A stretch of DNA of 38,611 bases from Arenimonas metalli CF5-1 (GTDB lineage: Bacteria > Pseudomonadota > Gammaproteobacteria > Xanthomonadales > Xanthomonadaceae). The stretch lies in the NCBI RefSeq assembly GCF_000747155.1, contig NZ_AVCK01000013.1:1-38611 (forward strand). The letters run 5' to 3'. The notes beneath the pieces were generated by a model, which worked only from the letters and a program-made list of their open reading frames with translations, was not told the origin of the DNA and did not search any database. The position numbers and the translations under genes are program-made. The stretch's first letter is position 1. Each line of letters starts with the position of its first letter. This document shows, piece after piece, positions 1 through 7,207 of the stretch.

Positions 1-58
1 CTCCCCTCAGTTGGGAGAAGAACCTTTAATATGGCCCAATGTTCCCATGGAGAGCTCC

Positions 59-526
59 ATGCAAGAGACCGAACTTGAGTACGTCGGCTTCTGGCCGCGC
101 GTGGGCGCAACCATCATTGACGCGATCATCCTGACAGTCATTACTGCTCCGCCGCTCATTGCCATCTACGGCCCGGGCTACTTCACTGACGCAAATCGAC
201 CGTTCATTTCCGGGCTGGCTGATTTCGCTATTTCCTGGGTCTTTCCCGCTGTCGCCGTCATTTTGTTCTGGCTTTACAAGCAAGCGACCCCAGGCAAAAT
301 GGCGCTCTCTGCCAGGGTCGTGGATGCGACAACCGGCAACACGCTGACCGTTGGCCAATCAATCGTTAGGTATGTCGCGTACTTCATCGCATCGCTCCCC
401 CTGTTTATTGGCGTCATCTGGGTTGCTTTTGACCCTCGCAAGCAAGGCTGGCATGACAAACTTGCCGGCACCGTCGTCGTTCGGCCAAAGCAGCATGGTC
501 CTTACCCGGTAAAATTCGATAACTAA
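59..526 (+). CDS. RDD family membrane protein
   Basis: Small integral membrane protein with the RDD-family layout. An N-terminal Arg-Asp pair (WPRVGATIIDAII) opens the first membrane segment, two further hydrophobic segments follow (one around FPAVAVILFW), and a late Asp lies in the WHDKLAGTVVV motif near the C-terminus. Family members are inner-membrane proteins of mostly unknown function, some proposed to be transporters. I chose the ATG at 59 because GGAG lies six bases upstream; a TTG at 11 and an ATG at 47 are also in frame. The stop codon lies inside an attC-like sequence, so this may be an integron cassette gene. The family call is fairly firm; the role is unknown. Confidence 0.8.
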   Translation: MQETELEYVGFWPRVGATIIDAIILTVITAPPLIAIYGPGYFTDANRPFISGLADFAISWVFPAVAVILFWLYKQATPGKMALSARVVDATTGNTLTVGQSIVRYVAYFIASLPLFIGVIWVAFDPRKQGWHDKLAGTVVVRPKQHGPYPVKFDN

Positions 527-576
527 CCAGGCATTCAAGCCGACGCTTGCGGCGCGGCATAACCAGGGCGGCAGGC
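521..576 (+). repeat. attC-like recombination site 1 (59-base-element-like)
   Basis: The 56 nt sequence starts with AACTAAC (6 of 7 to the RYYYAAC core box) containing the stop codon of the RDD gene. It continues with TTCAAGCCGACGC, then GCGGCGCGGC and a right box GGCAGGC (5 of 7 to GTTRRRY). The inner arms AAGCCGACGC and GCGCGGCAT pair with one unpaired A, as in attC sites of mobile integrons. The match to the aadA-type attC is from memory. The right box is degenerate, so activity is uncertain. Confidence 0.65.
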
Positions 577-579
577 GCA

Positions 580-897
580 ATGGGCAGACCCGGCGAGTCT
601 GAGAGGAAAGCCAAACTGAAGGCGTGGCGCGAAGGTGAGCGCCAGAAAGCTCGAGCGCTGTATCCGCTCACGGAGCTGCGGCTCGGGGAGTTCTTTTCGG
701 CGCTTGAGGTCTTGCGGTCCGGGCACGGATGCTTCCACGACCTTCGCCATTCGCTCCGCGTGATCCAGGCAATGGGCCTGACGGAAAGCGAGACGAATTC
801 CCTGCTGAATTGGTGCAATGAACACGGCGGCTACTGTGATTGCGAAATTGCGGCCAACACGTTCATGCACTGGCACGAAACACGGGCTGGCGCCTGA
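580..897 (+). CDS. DUF2695 domain protein
   Basis: A soluble protein of about 105 residues. Its C-terminal half carries the signature of the DUF2695 family: a Cys followed by HGGYCDCE (CNEHGGYCDCEI) and an Asn shortly after, preceded by a helical segment. The N-terminal 30 residues are very basic (GESERKAKLKAWREGERQKAR). Function is unknown; the conserved Cys residues could bind metal, but that is speculation. The ATG at 580 was preferred over an upstream TTG at 547 because the TTG lies within the attC-like site. The gene starts four bases after that site and its TGA stop lies in the core box of the next one, the typical layout of a gene cassette. Confidence 0.72.
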   Translation: MGRPGESERKAKLKAWREGERQKARALYPLTELRLGEFFSALEVLRSGHGCFHDLRHSLRVIQAMGLTESETNSLLNWCNEHGGYCDCEIAANTFMHWHETRAGA

Positions 898-948
898 CCA
901 CTCATTCCGGCCGACGCCCTGGGCGCGGTCCAACTCAACGCATTGGAT
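892..948 (+). repeat. attC-like recombination site 2
   Basis: A 57 nt element beginning GCCTGAC (6 of 7 to RYYYAAC, containing the TGA stop of the DUF2695 gene) and ending ATTGGAT (6 of 7 to GTTRRRY). The inner arms GGCCGACGCCC and GGGCGCGGTCC pair with a single bulged A, the same extrahelical base as in site 1. Between the right inner arm and the right box is CAACTCAACGC, closely resembling the TTAACTCAAGCG of well-known attC sites. This is the best-formed attC candidate in the window. Confidence 0.7.
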
Positions 949-956
949 TTATCGGC

Positions 957-1619
957 ATGGCTGAGTCGCATGATCTGGAGTCTGTTTGGGAGCTTCGGGA
1001 GGAGATCCTCTACCCGGCGATTTTTGGCCCTCACGGCCGGGGCATATTCGTCCTGTCCCAAAGCGACTTCGCCTCCTTCGGCGCCGATTCAATCGACCCT
1101 CGGTGGCTGCACCTGGGGGTTTTCGAGTTTGCACCGACCGAGCAGCGTCGTACCTGGCTCTACGTCACATCGGGCGGCTCTACGCCGTGGGAGCAGGAGC
1201 CCGCCGAGTACTCCCCGGACGCCGAGTCCTGGCTCGGGGTCGAGTTCCTTATCGAATCAACCGTCCAGGGAGACTGGGCCATCCGGCTTCTCTGCCGCTT
1301 GTTTGCCCTGCATGTCCTGGCTGAGCATGGGCGCTTCGGGGACCGGCGAGGCCTGAACTTTGGTTCGAGGGTTCCGGTCGGCGCCCCGATCGACGGCGAG
1401 GGCTCCGCGCTCACCTGCGTGGTTACCGTGCCACCCTCCTGCGTTGCGCCTTCCCAATGCCTGCCGTCGGGGACCTTCGAGTTTCGCCAGCTCGTGGGCG
1501 TGACCGCATCCGAGGCTGCATTTGCGAAGCAGCACGGGTATGGGGCACTCATGGAGAGGCTTGGCCGGGCGAACGTTGGGAGCGTGACCGACCCCGGCCG
1601 CGCCGAAGTCGAGGTGTAA
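957..1619 (+). CDS. Suppressor-of-fused (SUFU) domain protein
   Basis: A protein of about 220 residues resembling the bacterial suppressor-of-fused family. Visible family features are an early strand region (GRGIFVLSQSDF), the TPWEQEPAEYSPDAESWLG stretch at the edge of the domain, an ELxL-type strand (GVEFLIEST), and a following amphipathic helix (WAIRLLCRLFALHVLAEHG) typical of the central SUFU fold. Bacterial SUFU proteins are often found in mobile or polymorphic-toxin loci, where some are proposed immunity proteins; no toxin is visible here. The ATG at 957 was chosen because earlier in-frame starts lie in the upstream gene or the attC-like site. It follows that site by eight bases, consistent with a cassette gene. 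Confidence 0.7.
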   Translation: MAESHDLESVWELREEILYPAIFGPHGRGIFVLSQSDFASFGADSIDPRWLHLGVFEFAPTEQRRTWLYVTSGGSTPWEQEPAEYSPDAESWLGVEFLIESTVQGDWAIRLLCRLFALHVLAEHGRFGDRRGLNFGSRVPVGAPIDGEGSALTCVVTVPPSCVAPSQCLPSGTFEFRQLVGVTASEAAFAKQHGYGALMERLGRANVGSVTDPGRAEVEV

Positions 1620-1721
1620 CCTAAGCCAGTGTCCTGGCGGGTCCGCGGGACCAGATTCGAATCCACCGGTTGCTGCCGGCCGAAGGCCGGCCGACCCAGC
1701 GCCAGGCACAAGGAGAGCTTC
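1613..1721. other. Intergenic hairpins after the SUFU gene (possible degenerate attC)
   Basis: The SUFU stop codon lies in GTGTAAC, 6 of 7 to the attC left box, but no convincing right half follows. The gap holds two hairpins: GGTCC-GCG-GGACC at 1640-1652 and GCCGGCC-GAA-GGCCGGC at 1675-1691. A GCCAGGC at 1701-1707 is a poor right-box candidate. This could be a long or decayed attC site or simply a terminator plus spacer. Confidence 0.3.
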
Positions 1722-2156
1722 GTGATTCCCTACAGATCGCTGATTCTGACCGCCCTGTTCTTCATCTCGACGGGCGCGGTTGCCCAGGAAGCAAACTCGC
1801 AGGCCCTGGTCGAGCGTGGCGCGGATGCCTATGTCGCCGACGGTCCCGAAGCGGCGATCAAGGTATGGATCGCCGGCAGCGGACTGGAAGGCAACACGCA
1901 AGCCCTGACGCAGGCGAACATGCTCAGGCAGATCGAGGACTATTACGGCAAGCCCCAGGGCATCGACATCATCAAGCGATCCCGGATTTCGCCACGGTCC
2001 GAGATCATCTACTTCGCGGTCAACTACGCGAAGGGCATTGCCTACGGTCGGTTCCAGGCCTATCGCAAGACGGATGGCCAATGGATCTCCACCGAGTTCC
2101 GGTTCCATACGCAGGCCAATGAGATCCTTCCGCCGGCCGTGCTTTACGGCGACTAA
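1722..2156 (+). CDS. Exported protein of unknown function
   Basis: A protein of 144 residues starting with a clear Sec signal peptide (SLILTALFFISTGAVAQE, probable cleavage after AVA-Q). The mature part begins with a helical segment (ALVERGADAYVADGPEAAIKVW) and ends with strands containing SPRSEIIYFAVNY and GRFQAYRKTDGQW, suggesting a small alpha+beta periplasmic domain. I do not recognise the family. The GTG start at 1722 has AGGAGAG about ten bases upstream (1711-1717); the frame opens earlier at 1629 but the signal peptide fixes this start. It lies between cassette-like genes, with a probable attC-like site at its 3' end. Confidence 0.7.
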   Translation: MIPYRSLILTALFFISTGAVAQEANSQALVERGADAYVADGPEAAIKVWIAGSGLEGNTQALTQANMLRQIEDYYGKPQGIDIIKRSRISPRSEIIYFAVNYAKGIAYGRFQAYRKTDGQWISTEFRFHTQANEILPPAVLYGD

Positions 2157-2213
2157 TCCCCGCCGATCGATCCAGGCCGACTTGTTCGGTGCGGGTTGAC
2201 TGAGGCGGCAGAT
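2151..2213 (+). repeat. attC-like recombination site 3 (degenerate)
   Basis: A 63 nt stretch starting GACTAAT (contains the TAA stop of the preceding gene, 5 of 7 to RYYYAAC). It has CCAGGCCGACTTG, then GCGGGTTGACTGAGG and a right box GGCAGAT (5 of 7 to GTTRRRY). The right half resembles the GCGGCTTAACTCAGGCGTTAGAT class of attC ends. Arm pairing is weaker than in sites 1 and 2, so this one is probable at best. Confidence 0.45.
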
Positions 2214-2241
2214 CCCTGGCAAGAAAAACAAAGGGGCGCAC

Positions 2242-2592
2242 ATGGGAACCCTGGCAGCGGCAACGTTTGCAATTGCGTTCATCCCGCTTGCGGTTGTCGC
2301 TGCAAGAAAGCTTTACCCAAGGTCCAACCCGGCTACAGACAACCCCTTGGTGCTGCTTGCCGGCGGACTGTTTCTGTTCGCCATCGGTGCCGTAGTCGCC
2401 TATTCGCAATTGTCCTGGCTCGATGCGGGCATCCTGGACTTCAAGTTCAGGCGCAGCGGCCACATTTACGCAGACGCCGCGACAGAGCCGGTCGAGTTCT
2501 GGTTCGTGATACTGGTCTTTTATGCAGGCGCGGTGCTGACTTCCGGCGCAGGGCTTGTTGGCATTGGCCACTGCTTCAAGGGGAAGCAGTAG
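2242..2592 (+). CDS. Small membrane protein, unknown
   Basis: A 116-residue protein with three predicted membrane helices: TLAAATFAIAFIPLAVVA at the N-terminus, NPLVLLAGGLFLFAIGAVVAY near residues 35-53, and FWFVILVFYAGAVL near residues 86-100. A polar loop of about 30 residues (LDAGILDFKFRRSGHIY) lies between the last two. No family was recognised. It starts with ATG about 30 bases after the third attC-like site and could be the last cassette of the array. No attC-like sequence was found at its own 3' end; instead a GC-rich hairpin region (CCCCGG...CGGGG) follows within 2594-2620. Confidence 0.6.
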   Translation: MGTLAAATFAIAFIPLAVVAARKLYPRSNPATDNPLVLLAGGLFLFAIGAVVAYSQLSWLDAGILDFKFRRSGHIYADAATEPVEFWFVILVFYAGAVLTSGAGLVGIGHCFKGKQ

Positions 2593-2717
2593 CGAGCCCC
2601 GGCCCCCGCAGTAGCGGGGACATCCGTGGAAACACCTGCGCCAAGCGAGTTACCTTCCTGCGCAACGGTCGTTTTTCCAGGCATCAGGCCCCGTGAAATC
2701 CATCGCCCGGACCGCGA

Positions 2718-3194
2718 ATGAATAGCCAGGAACCAGAGCCAGGCCCCGCCTCGAACCTCTCGCTTCGCCCCGCCCTCCCGGGTGAACTGGCTCTTTCCGA
2801 GTCGCTCAGCCGGGACAGCATGGCCAGCTATCGCGCCACCCGCGGCGTGGCCTGGGACACCGAGCGGTTTCGCCAGAGCTGGCACGAGTTTGAGAACCTG
2901 GCCATCGTCCAGGGCCCGCAGTGCCGCGGCTTCCTCCGGCTGATGCCCGAGGGCGAGGCGCTCGCGATCCGCGACCTGCAGGTCGATCCCGCGTTCCGCG
3001 GGAGGGGCATCGGCTCATGGGCCATCCTCCAGGCGATGCAGATGGCGTCGTCGCGCGGGTATCGTTTCGTCAGGCTGCGGGTTTTCCCGGAGAATCCCGC
3101 GATGGCGCTCTACGCGAGGCTCGGTTTCGAAGTGGATCATGTGAAGGATTCGGTCGTGCACATGCGCTATCCGGTGCCCGAGCGGACCGCCTAG
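2718..3194 (+). CDS. GNAT family N-acetyltransferase
   Basis: An acetyltransferase of the GNAT fold that would transfer an acetyl group from acetyl-CoA to an unidentified amine. Motif A is clear: strand AIRDLQVDPAF followed by the pyrophosphate-binding loop RGRGIGSWA around residues 95-105. Motif B follows with LRVFPENPAMALYARLGFE near residues 118-137, typical of the family (N-x-A-x-x-L-Y-x-x-x-G-F). Length 158 residues is normal. An ATG start at 2718 fits. It begins a run of tightly packed plus-strand genes, and its TAG stop overlaps an alternative GTG start of the next gene, suggesting coupling. The substrate cannot be deduced. Confidence 0.85.
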   Translation: MNSQEPEPGPASNLSLRPALPGELALSESLSRDSMASYRATRGVAWDTERFRQSWHEFENLAIVQGPQCRGFLRLMPEGEALAIRDLQVDPAFRGRGIGSWAILQAMQMASSRGYRFVRLRVFPENPAMALYARLGFEVDHVKDSVVHMRYPVPERTA

Positions 3195-3205
3195 TGGCCA
3201 CCCCC

Positions 3206-3601
3206 ATGCCAGGCGCCCTCCCGATCTCCTCGCTCGCATTCGTCGTCCTCGCGCTCACCGCGCTGTATCTGCTTGTGCTGGGCGCATGCGCGCTGCTTCG
3301 TCCCGCCATGGCGCGCGGCTTCCTGCTGGGCCACGCCAGCTCCGCCCGTCTGCATTACCTGGAACTGGCGCTGCGCCTGCTGGTGGGCGCCGCGCTGCTG
3401 GTCCGCGCCCCCGCGATGCCGTGGCCGCAGGCCTTCACGGTCGCGGGCGGGGTCCTGGTGGGCACCACGCTGGTGCCGTGGCGCAGGCACCAGGCCTTTG
3501 CGCGGCGCACGGTGCCGCAGGCGCTGCGGTTCCTGCCGATGCTGGGCGTGGCGTCGTTGGGGTTGGGCGCCGGGCTGCTCTACGCGATCGTCGCGGGCTG
3601 A
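3206..3601 (+). CDS. Small integral membrane protein
   Basis: About 131 residues with four likely membrane segments: SLAFVVLALTALYLLVLGAC near the N-terminus, HYLELALRLLVGAALLV, AFTVAGGVLVGTTLV, and LRFLPMLGVASLGLGAGLL near the C-terminus. A short basic loop (WRRHQAFARR) lies between the third and fourth. No family was recognised with confidence. Two starts are possible: ATG at 3206, or GTG at 3194 overlapping the TAG stop of the acetyltransferase gene; neither has a strong ribosome-binding site. It is probably co-transcribed with its neighbours. Confidence 0.65.
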   Translation: MPGALPISSLAFVVLALTALYLLVLGACALLRPAMARGFLLGHASSARLHYLELALRLLVGAALLVRAPAMPWPQAFTVAGGVLVGTTLVPWRRHQAFARRTVPQALRFLPMLGVASLGLGAGLLYAIVAG

Positions 3602-3728
3602 AGCCATCGGCCTGCGAATTTTTCGCAGTTGCCGCCGGAAGCGTGGAATCGCTGCATCGCGGCTTGCGGCATCGGCGCTGATCGTCGTAAGTTGCCGTTC
3701 GTCCCCCGTCCGCAGGAACCCCCACGTG

Positions 3729-4199
3729 ATGAAAGTGATGCCCTTTGCGCCGCGCCAGCGACTGGCCACGGCCCTGGTTGCCGCCTCGATGCTGTTCTCC
3801 GCCGCCGCGTCCGCGCAAGAGTCCCAGATCACCGTGCCGGACACCTCGGGCGCAACCCTCACGACCCGCGGCGTGGTGGCGTCCTCGGACGACAAGCCGG
3901 GCAAGGGCCGCATCCCGGCCTTCGTCTGCCTGCACACCACCCTGACCGACCAGGGCCACACGCGGCAGACCACGGTGATCCGCAAGTCGGGCAACCCCAC
4001 CGCCGATCGCCAGGCCCAGCGCGTGATGCAGCGGATGAAGATCCAGGACCAGGAAGGCGTGCCGCACGTCGAGCGTGAGATCCGCGTGCTGGTGAAGGTC
4101 TATGAATCCGGCGCGTTCGCCTACCAGTTCTTCGAGATGAACGAGCAGGTGCCTGAGATCTGCGCGGCGCCGCCGTGGGAGCGCAAGCGCGAGCCGTGA
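3729..4199 (+). CDS. Exported protein with TonB C-terminal-like domain
   Basis: A 156-residue exported protein. Residues 1-30 form a Sec signal peptide (LATALVAASMLFSAAASAQE, cleavage near ASA-Q). The mature domain has the TonB_C pattern: a strand with LTDQGHTRQTTVIRKSGNPTAD, a helix (RQAQRVMQRMKI), and a final strand pair (EREIRVLVKVYESG). There is no N-terminal membrane anchor or proline-rich linker, so it is not a full TonB energy transducer; a periplasmic TonB_C-like protein is the best description. AGGAA lies ten bases before the ATG at 3729; a GTG immediately upstream (3726) is an alternative start. It overlaps the next gene (GTGA), implying translational coupling. Confidence 0.6.
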   Translation: MKVMPFAPRQRLATALVAASMLFSAAASAQESQITVPDTSGATLTTRGVVASSDDKPGKGRIPAFVCLHTTLTDQGHTRQTTVIRKSGNPTADRQAQRVMQRMKIQDQEGVPHVEREIRVLVKVYESGAFAYQFFEMNEQVPEICAAPPWERKREP

Positions 4200-4498
4200 G
4201 TACGCTCCTGCTCAAGGCCTTCCGGGCACTCAGCGTGCTCGAAGGCCTGTCCCTGATCACGCTGCTGTTCATCGCCATGCCGGCCAAGTACCAGTTCGGC
4301 CACGACTTCGTGTGGCCGGTGGGCATGGCGCACGGCGTGCTGTGGCTGGCCTACGTGGTGATGTCGCTGGCGGTGAGCCACGTGCGGCGCTGGTCGGTGG
4401 GCCTCTGGCTGCTGGCGCTGCTGTGTTCGGTGGTGCCGTTCGGCTTCCTGTGGGTGGATGCCCGGCTGCGGCGCGAACTGGCGCAGCCCGCGGGGTAA
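4196..4498 (+). CDS. DUF3817 family membrane protein
   Basis: A 100-residue protein with the DUF3817 pattern: an opening amphipathic stretch FRALSVLEGLSLITLLF, the KYQFG segment, a membrane helix in which WPVGMAHGVLWLAYV is conserved, and a final helix LWLLALLCSVVPFGFLW ending with a basic tail. Three membrane helices are likely. The family is widespread and of unknown function; it has been noted near transporter genes elsewhere. The GTG start at 4196 overlaps the TGA stop of the upstream exported-protein gene by four bases, so translation is probably coupled to it. Confidence 0.8.
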   Translation: MSTLLLKAFRALSVLEGLSLITLLFIAMPAKYQFGHDFVWPVGMAHGVLWLAYVVMSLAVSHVRRWSVGLWLLALLCSVVPFGFLWVDARLRRELAQPAG

Positions 4499-4556
4499 CG
4501 CGGCGGGCTTCGCCGGTAGTACGCTTGGCGCTCCTGCCCTTCGGAGCCGATGCGCC

Positions 4557-4868
4557 ATGAAACCCCTGGTCGTTCCCCCCGCCGCCCAGCGCGACGAGAA
4601 ATCCGTGCAGCTTCTGAGCGCATGGGCCGCCGAGCGCGGCCTGCACTGCTCGCTCAACGTGGGCAAATGGCACGAGAGCGGCCGCGACGAAGCCGCGGGC
4701 TGGGGCATCCTGCTTTCCGACGTGGCGCGCCACATCGCCAACGCCATGCAGCAGCAGTACGGCGTGGCGCCGGCCGACACGATCGCCGGCATCCGCCGCG
4801 CCTTCGACCGCGAGTTCGCGGCGCCCACCTCCGAGGTGGAAGGCAACTTCCATCCCGGCCACTCCTGA
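4557..4868 (+). CDS. DUF5076 domain protein
   Basis: A soluble protein of 103 residues matching the DUF5076 pattern: VQLLSAWAAERGLHCSLNVG at residues 18-37, then AAGWGILLSDVARHIANAM around residues 45-65, and an IRRAFDREFAAPT helix near the C-terminus. The DVARHIA segment is the most distinctive. Function is unknown. The ATG at 4557 is the natural start; no strong Shine-Dalgarno sequence is visible. It lies eight bases upstream of the next gene, so the two are probably co-transcribed. Confidence 0.75.
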   Translation: MKPLVVPPAAQRDEKSVQLLSAWAAERGLHCSLNVGKWHESGRDEAAGWGILLSDVARHIANAMQQQYGVAPADTIAGIRRAFDREFAAPTSEVEGNFHPGHS

Positions 4869-4876
4869 GGCGCGCC

Positions 4877-5158
4877 ATGACAAACCAAACGACGAATCCC
4901 TCGCGCCACCACGTCTTCGCCTCGGGCAGCACCGGCCTGGTGCTGGTGGCGCTGGCGCTGGTCATCCATCCGGCCTTCTTCATCCCGGCGCTGGTGGCGT
5001 TTTCGCTGCCGCTGCTCAAGCAGCCGGGGCAGCGCAGCTGGGGCTGGGCCGGGCTGGTGTTCGCCCTGGTCGCGACCCAGGTCGTGATCGGCTACACGCT
5101 CGGCAAGGATGCCGCCCTGCGCGACAACGCCGCCGCGGAAAGCCGCCAGGCCGACTGA
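4877..5158 (+). CDS. Small membrane protein, unknown
   Basis: A 93-residue protein with two or three hydrophobic segments: STGLVLVALALVIHPAFFI, which runs into PALVAFSLPLL, and GWAGLVFALVATQVVIGYTL. The N-terminus (TNQTTNPSRHH) and the C-terminus are polar. No family was recognised. The start at 4877 follows the DUF5076 stop by eight bases, and its own stop is followed after one base by the GTG of the methyltransferase gene, so it belongs to the same transcription unit. Confidence 0.6.
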   Translation: MTNQTTNPSRHHVFASGSTGLVLVALALVIHPAFFIPALVAFSLPLLKQPGQRSWGWAGLVFALVATQVVIGYTLGKDAALRDNAAAESRQAD

Positions 5159-5159
5159 C

Positions 5160-5831
5160 GTGCCGCGCGAGCGCCTGGTCCGCAGCTGGTTCGGGAATGC
5201 CGAGGCCTGGACCCGGGCGGTTCGCGACGGGCTGATCGAAAGCCGGCGGCTGGCGACCGACCAGGCCGTGGTCGAAGCATTGCTGGAAACGGCGCCTGCG
5301 CGCGTGCTCGACGTGGGCTGCGGCGAGGGCTGGCTGTGCCGCACGCTCAGCGCGCGCGGCATCGAGGCGGTGGGCATCGATGTGTCGCGGCCGCTGGTGG
5401 ATGCGGCGCGCGCGGCGGGCGGCGGGCGCTTCGAGGCGATGGCCTACGAAGACCTGGCGGAAGCGGCGCCGGCGCTGGGCCACTTCGACGCGGTGGCCTG
5501 CAATTTCGCGCTGCTGGACGAAGACCTGGCGCCCTTGCTGCAGGCGGTGCACGGCCTGCTGGCACCCGGCGGCCGGCTCGTGGTGCAAACCGTGCACCCC
5601 TGGGGCGCCTGCGGCGACGAGCCCTATCGCGATGGCTGGCGGCTCGAAACCTTCGAAGGCTTCGGCGCGCAGGTCTTCCCCGAGGCGATGCCCTGGTATT
5701 TCCGCACGCTGGCGTCCTGGCACGCGGCGCTCGCGGCGGCGGGCTTCAGGCTGGTGGCGCTGCGCGAGCCCAGCCATCCGGACACCGGGCGGCCGCTGTC
5801 GCTGCTGATGGTGTGCGTTTCCGCCGGCTGA
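5160..5831 (+). CDS. Class I SAM-dependent methyltransferase
   Basis: A methyltransferase with the Rossmann-like class I fold. Motif I is RVLDVGCGEGW around residues 44-54. The acidic end of the second strand is in VGIDVSRPL, and a motif resembling post-I/II is FDAVACNFALLDED near residues 108-121. Motif III is LLAPGGRLVVQTVHPWG. The substrate cannot be told; HPWG after strand five is common in small-molecule methyltransferases. The GTG start at 5160 lies one base after the previous stop; an ATG at 5109 inside that gene is a poorer alternative. The stop abuts the stop of the convergent ctp gene, with no room for a terminator. Confidence 0.85.
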   Translation: MPRERLVRSWFGNAEAWTRAVRDGLIESRRLATDQAVVEALLETAPARVLDVGCGEGWLCRTLSARGIEAVGIDVSRPLVDAARAAGGGRFEAMAYEDLAEAAPALGHFDAVACNFALLDEDLAPLLQAVHGLLAPGGRLVVQTVHPWGACGDEPYRDGWRLETFEGFGAQVFPEAMPWYFRTLASWHAALAAAGFRLVALREPSHPDTGRPLSLLMVCVSAG

Positions 5832-7109
5832 TCAGTGCTTGCTGGCGTCGGGGCGCGCCGCGCTCCAGCGCATCGGCAGCTTGAGGCGGGCCAGGGCCTT
5901 GGCGATGGCCTCGTCGCCGGCGATCACTTCACCCATCGCGAAGCCGTCGCCGGTTTCCTGGTCGCCGCGCAGGTGGCCCGGCAGGTCCTGTTCGCGCAGG
6001 TCGCGGCTGGTTTCGCCGCGGATCACTTCGTCGGGGCGGATGCCGCGGGCCTGGATCGAGCGGCCGCGCGGCGTGTAGTAGCGCGCAGTGGTGAGCTTGA
6101 TCGAATCGCCGTTTTCCAGCGGCACCACGGTCTGCACCGAGCCCTTGCCGAAGGTGCGGCTGCCCATCAGCAGCGCGCGGCGGTGGTCGCGCAGGGCGCC
6201 GGCCAGCACTTCGGCGGCGCTGGCGGTGCCGGCGTCCACCAGCACGACCACGGGCGCGCCCTTGAGCAGGTCGCCGGGCTTGGCGTGGAAGCTGGCGTTG
6301 GAATACACGAGGCGGCCCTTGGTGCGCACGATCAGGCCTTCGTCTAGGAAGGCGTCGGCGGCTTCGACCGCGGCGTTGAGCAGGCCGCCGGGATTGCTGC
6401 GCAGGTCGAGCACCAGGCCGGCCAACTGGCCGCCTTCCGCCTGCGCGTTGAGCGCACGCAGCTGGCGCAGCACCTGCGGGCCGGTGTCGGTCTGGAAGTT
6501 GGCGATGCGCAGGTAGCCGTAGCCGGGCTCGAGCACGCGGCTGCTGACGCTGGTGATGCGGATGGTTTCGCGGGTGATCACCAGGTCGCGCGGCGCGGGC
6601 TCGCCCATGCGCAGGTAGGTGACGGTGACCTGGCTGCCCTCGGGGCCGCGCAGCTCGCGGCTGGCGGCGTCGGCGCCCTCGGAGGCCAGCGCCTGGCCGT
6701 CGATGGCGATGATGACGTCGCCGGCGCGCAGGCCGGCGCGCTGGGCGGGCGTGCCGTCGATCGGGGCGACCACCAGCAGGCTGCGGTCGGGGCGCTGCTC
6801 GATCTCGACGCCGACGCCGGAGTACGCGCCCTCGGTCTGCTCGTCCAGCGCCTCGGCGTCTTCCTTCTCGAGGTAGGCGCTGTGCGGGTCGAGGTCGGCG
6901 AGCAGGCCGCGCAGGGCCGCCTTCATCAGGGTCTGGTCGTCGATGGGCTCGACGTAGGCTTCCTTGATGGCGCGGTAGACGGCGACATAGCGCTGGATCT
7001 CGTCGAGCGGCATCGCTTCGGGCGCCGCGGCGGGCTCGGCGGGCGCGTCCTCCTGGGCCAGGACGGTCAGGGGAAGCAGCAGGGCCAGCAGGAGGGCGTG
7101 GGGGCGCAT
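5832..7109 (-). CDS. ctp: Carboxyl-terminal processing protease (S41)
   Basis: An exported serine protease that trims or degrades periplasmic proteins from the C-terminus. Residues 1-20 are a signal peptide (ALLLALLLPLTVLAQ). The PDZ domain spans about residues 95-170 with GVGVEIEQ and GLRAGDVIIAIDG. The S41 core follows: LVLDLRSNPGGLL near 232-244, catalytic Ser297 in DAGTASAAE, and Lys322 in GSRTFGKGSVQT, 25 residues apart as expected for a Ser-Lys dyad. Length 425 residues fits the bacterial CtpA-type family. It is the third gene of gpmI-envC-ctp, an order common in Proteobacteria, where it is linked to cell-wall amidase and hydrolase control. A family A palindrome separates it from envC. 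Confidence 0.93.
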   Translation of the reverse strand: MRPHALLLALLLPLTVLAQEDAPAEPAAAPEAMPLDEIQRYVAVYRAIKEAYVEPIDDQTLMKAALRGLLADLDPHSAYLEKEDAEALDEQTEGAYSGVGVEIEQRPDRSLLVVAPIDGTPAQRAGLRAGDVIIAIDGQALASEGADAASRELRGPEGSQVTVTYLRMGEPAPRDLVITRETIRITSVSSRVLEPGYGYLRIANFQTDTGPQVLRQLRALNAQAEGGQLAGLVLDLRSNPGGLLNAAVEAADAFLDEGLIVRTKGRLVYSNASFHAKPGDLLKGAPVVVLVDAGTASAAEVLAGALRDHRRALLMGSRTFGKGSVQTVVPLENGDSIKLTTARYYTPRGRSIQARGIRPDEVIRGETSRDLREQDLPGHLRGDQETGDGFAMGEVIAGDEAIAKALARLKLPMRWSAARPDASKH

Positions 7110-7133
7110 GGGCCGGATTATGCGCCAGTTCCT

Positions 7134-7198
7134 TGTAGGAGGGACTTCAGTCCCGAAGCTTCTCGGCGAAGAGCTTCGGGACTGAAGTCCCTCCTACA
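7134..7198. repeat. Family A REP/BIME-like palindrome, copy 1
   Basis: A 65 nt inverted repeat with arms TGTAGGAGGGACTTCAGTCC(...) of 27 perfect base pairs and a short loop. Each arm contains GGGACTTCAGTCCC, itself a small palindrome. It lies inside the gpmI-envC-ctp operon, between envC and ctp, where it might stabilise the upstream mRNA segment or attenuate ctp. Confidence 0.9.
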
Positions 7199-7207
7199 GG
7201 GAGTGCT

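Noticed and set aside
1651-1665. GATTCGAATCC resembling a tRNA T-loop
   Set aside because: The five bases on each side of TTCGAAT do not pair, and no acceptor stem, anticodon arm or CCA end is nearby.
2592-2717. A further attC site after the last small membrane gene
   Set aside because: Only a GC-rich hairpin is seen; neither core boxes nor a bulged inner arm pair could be found.
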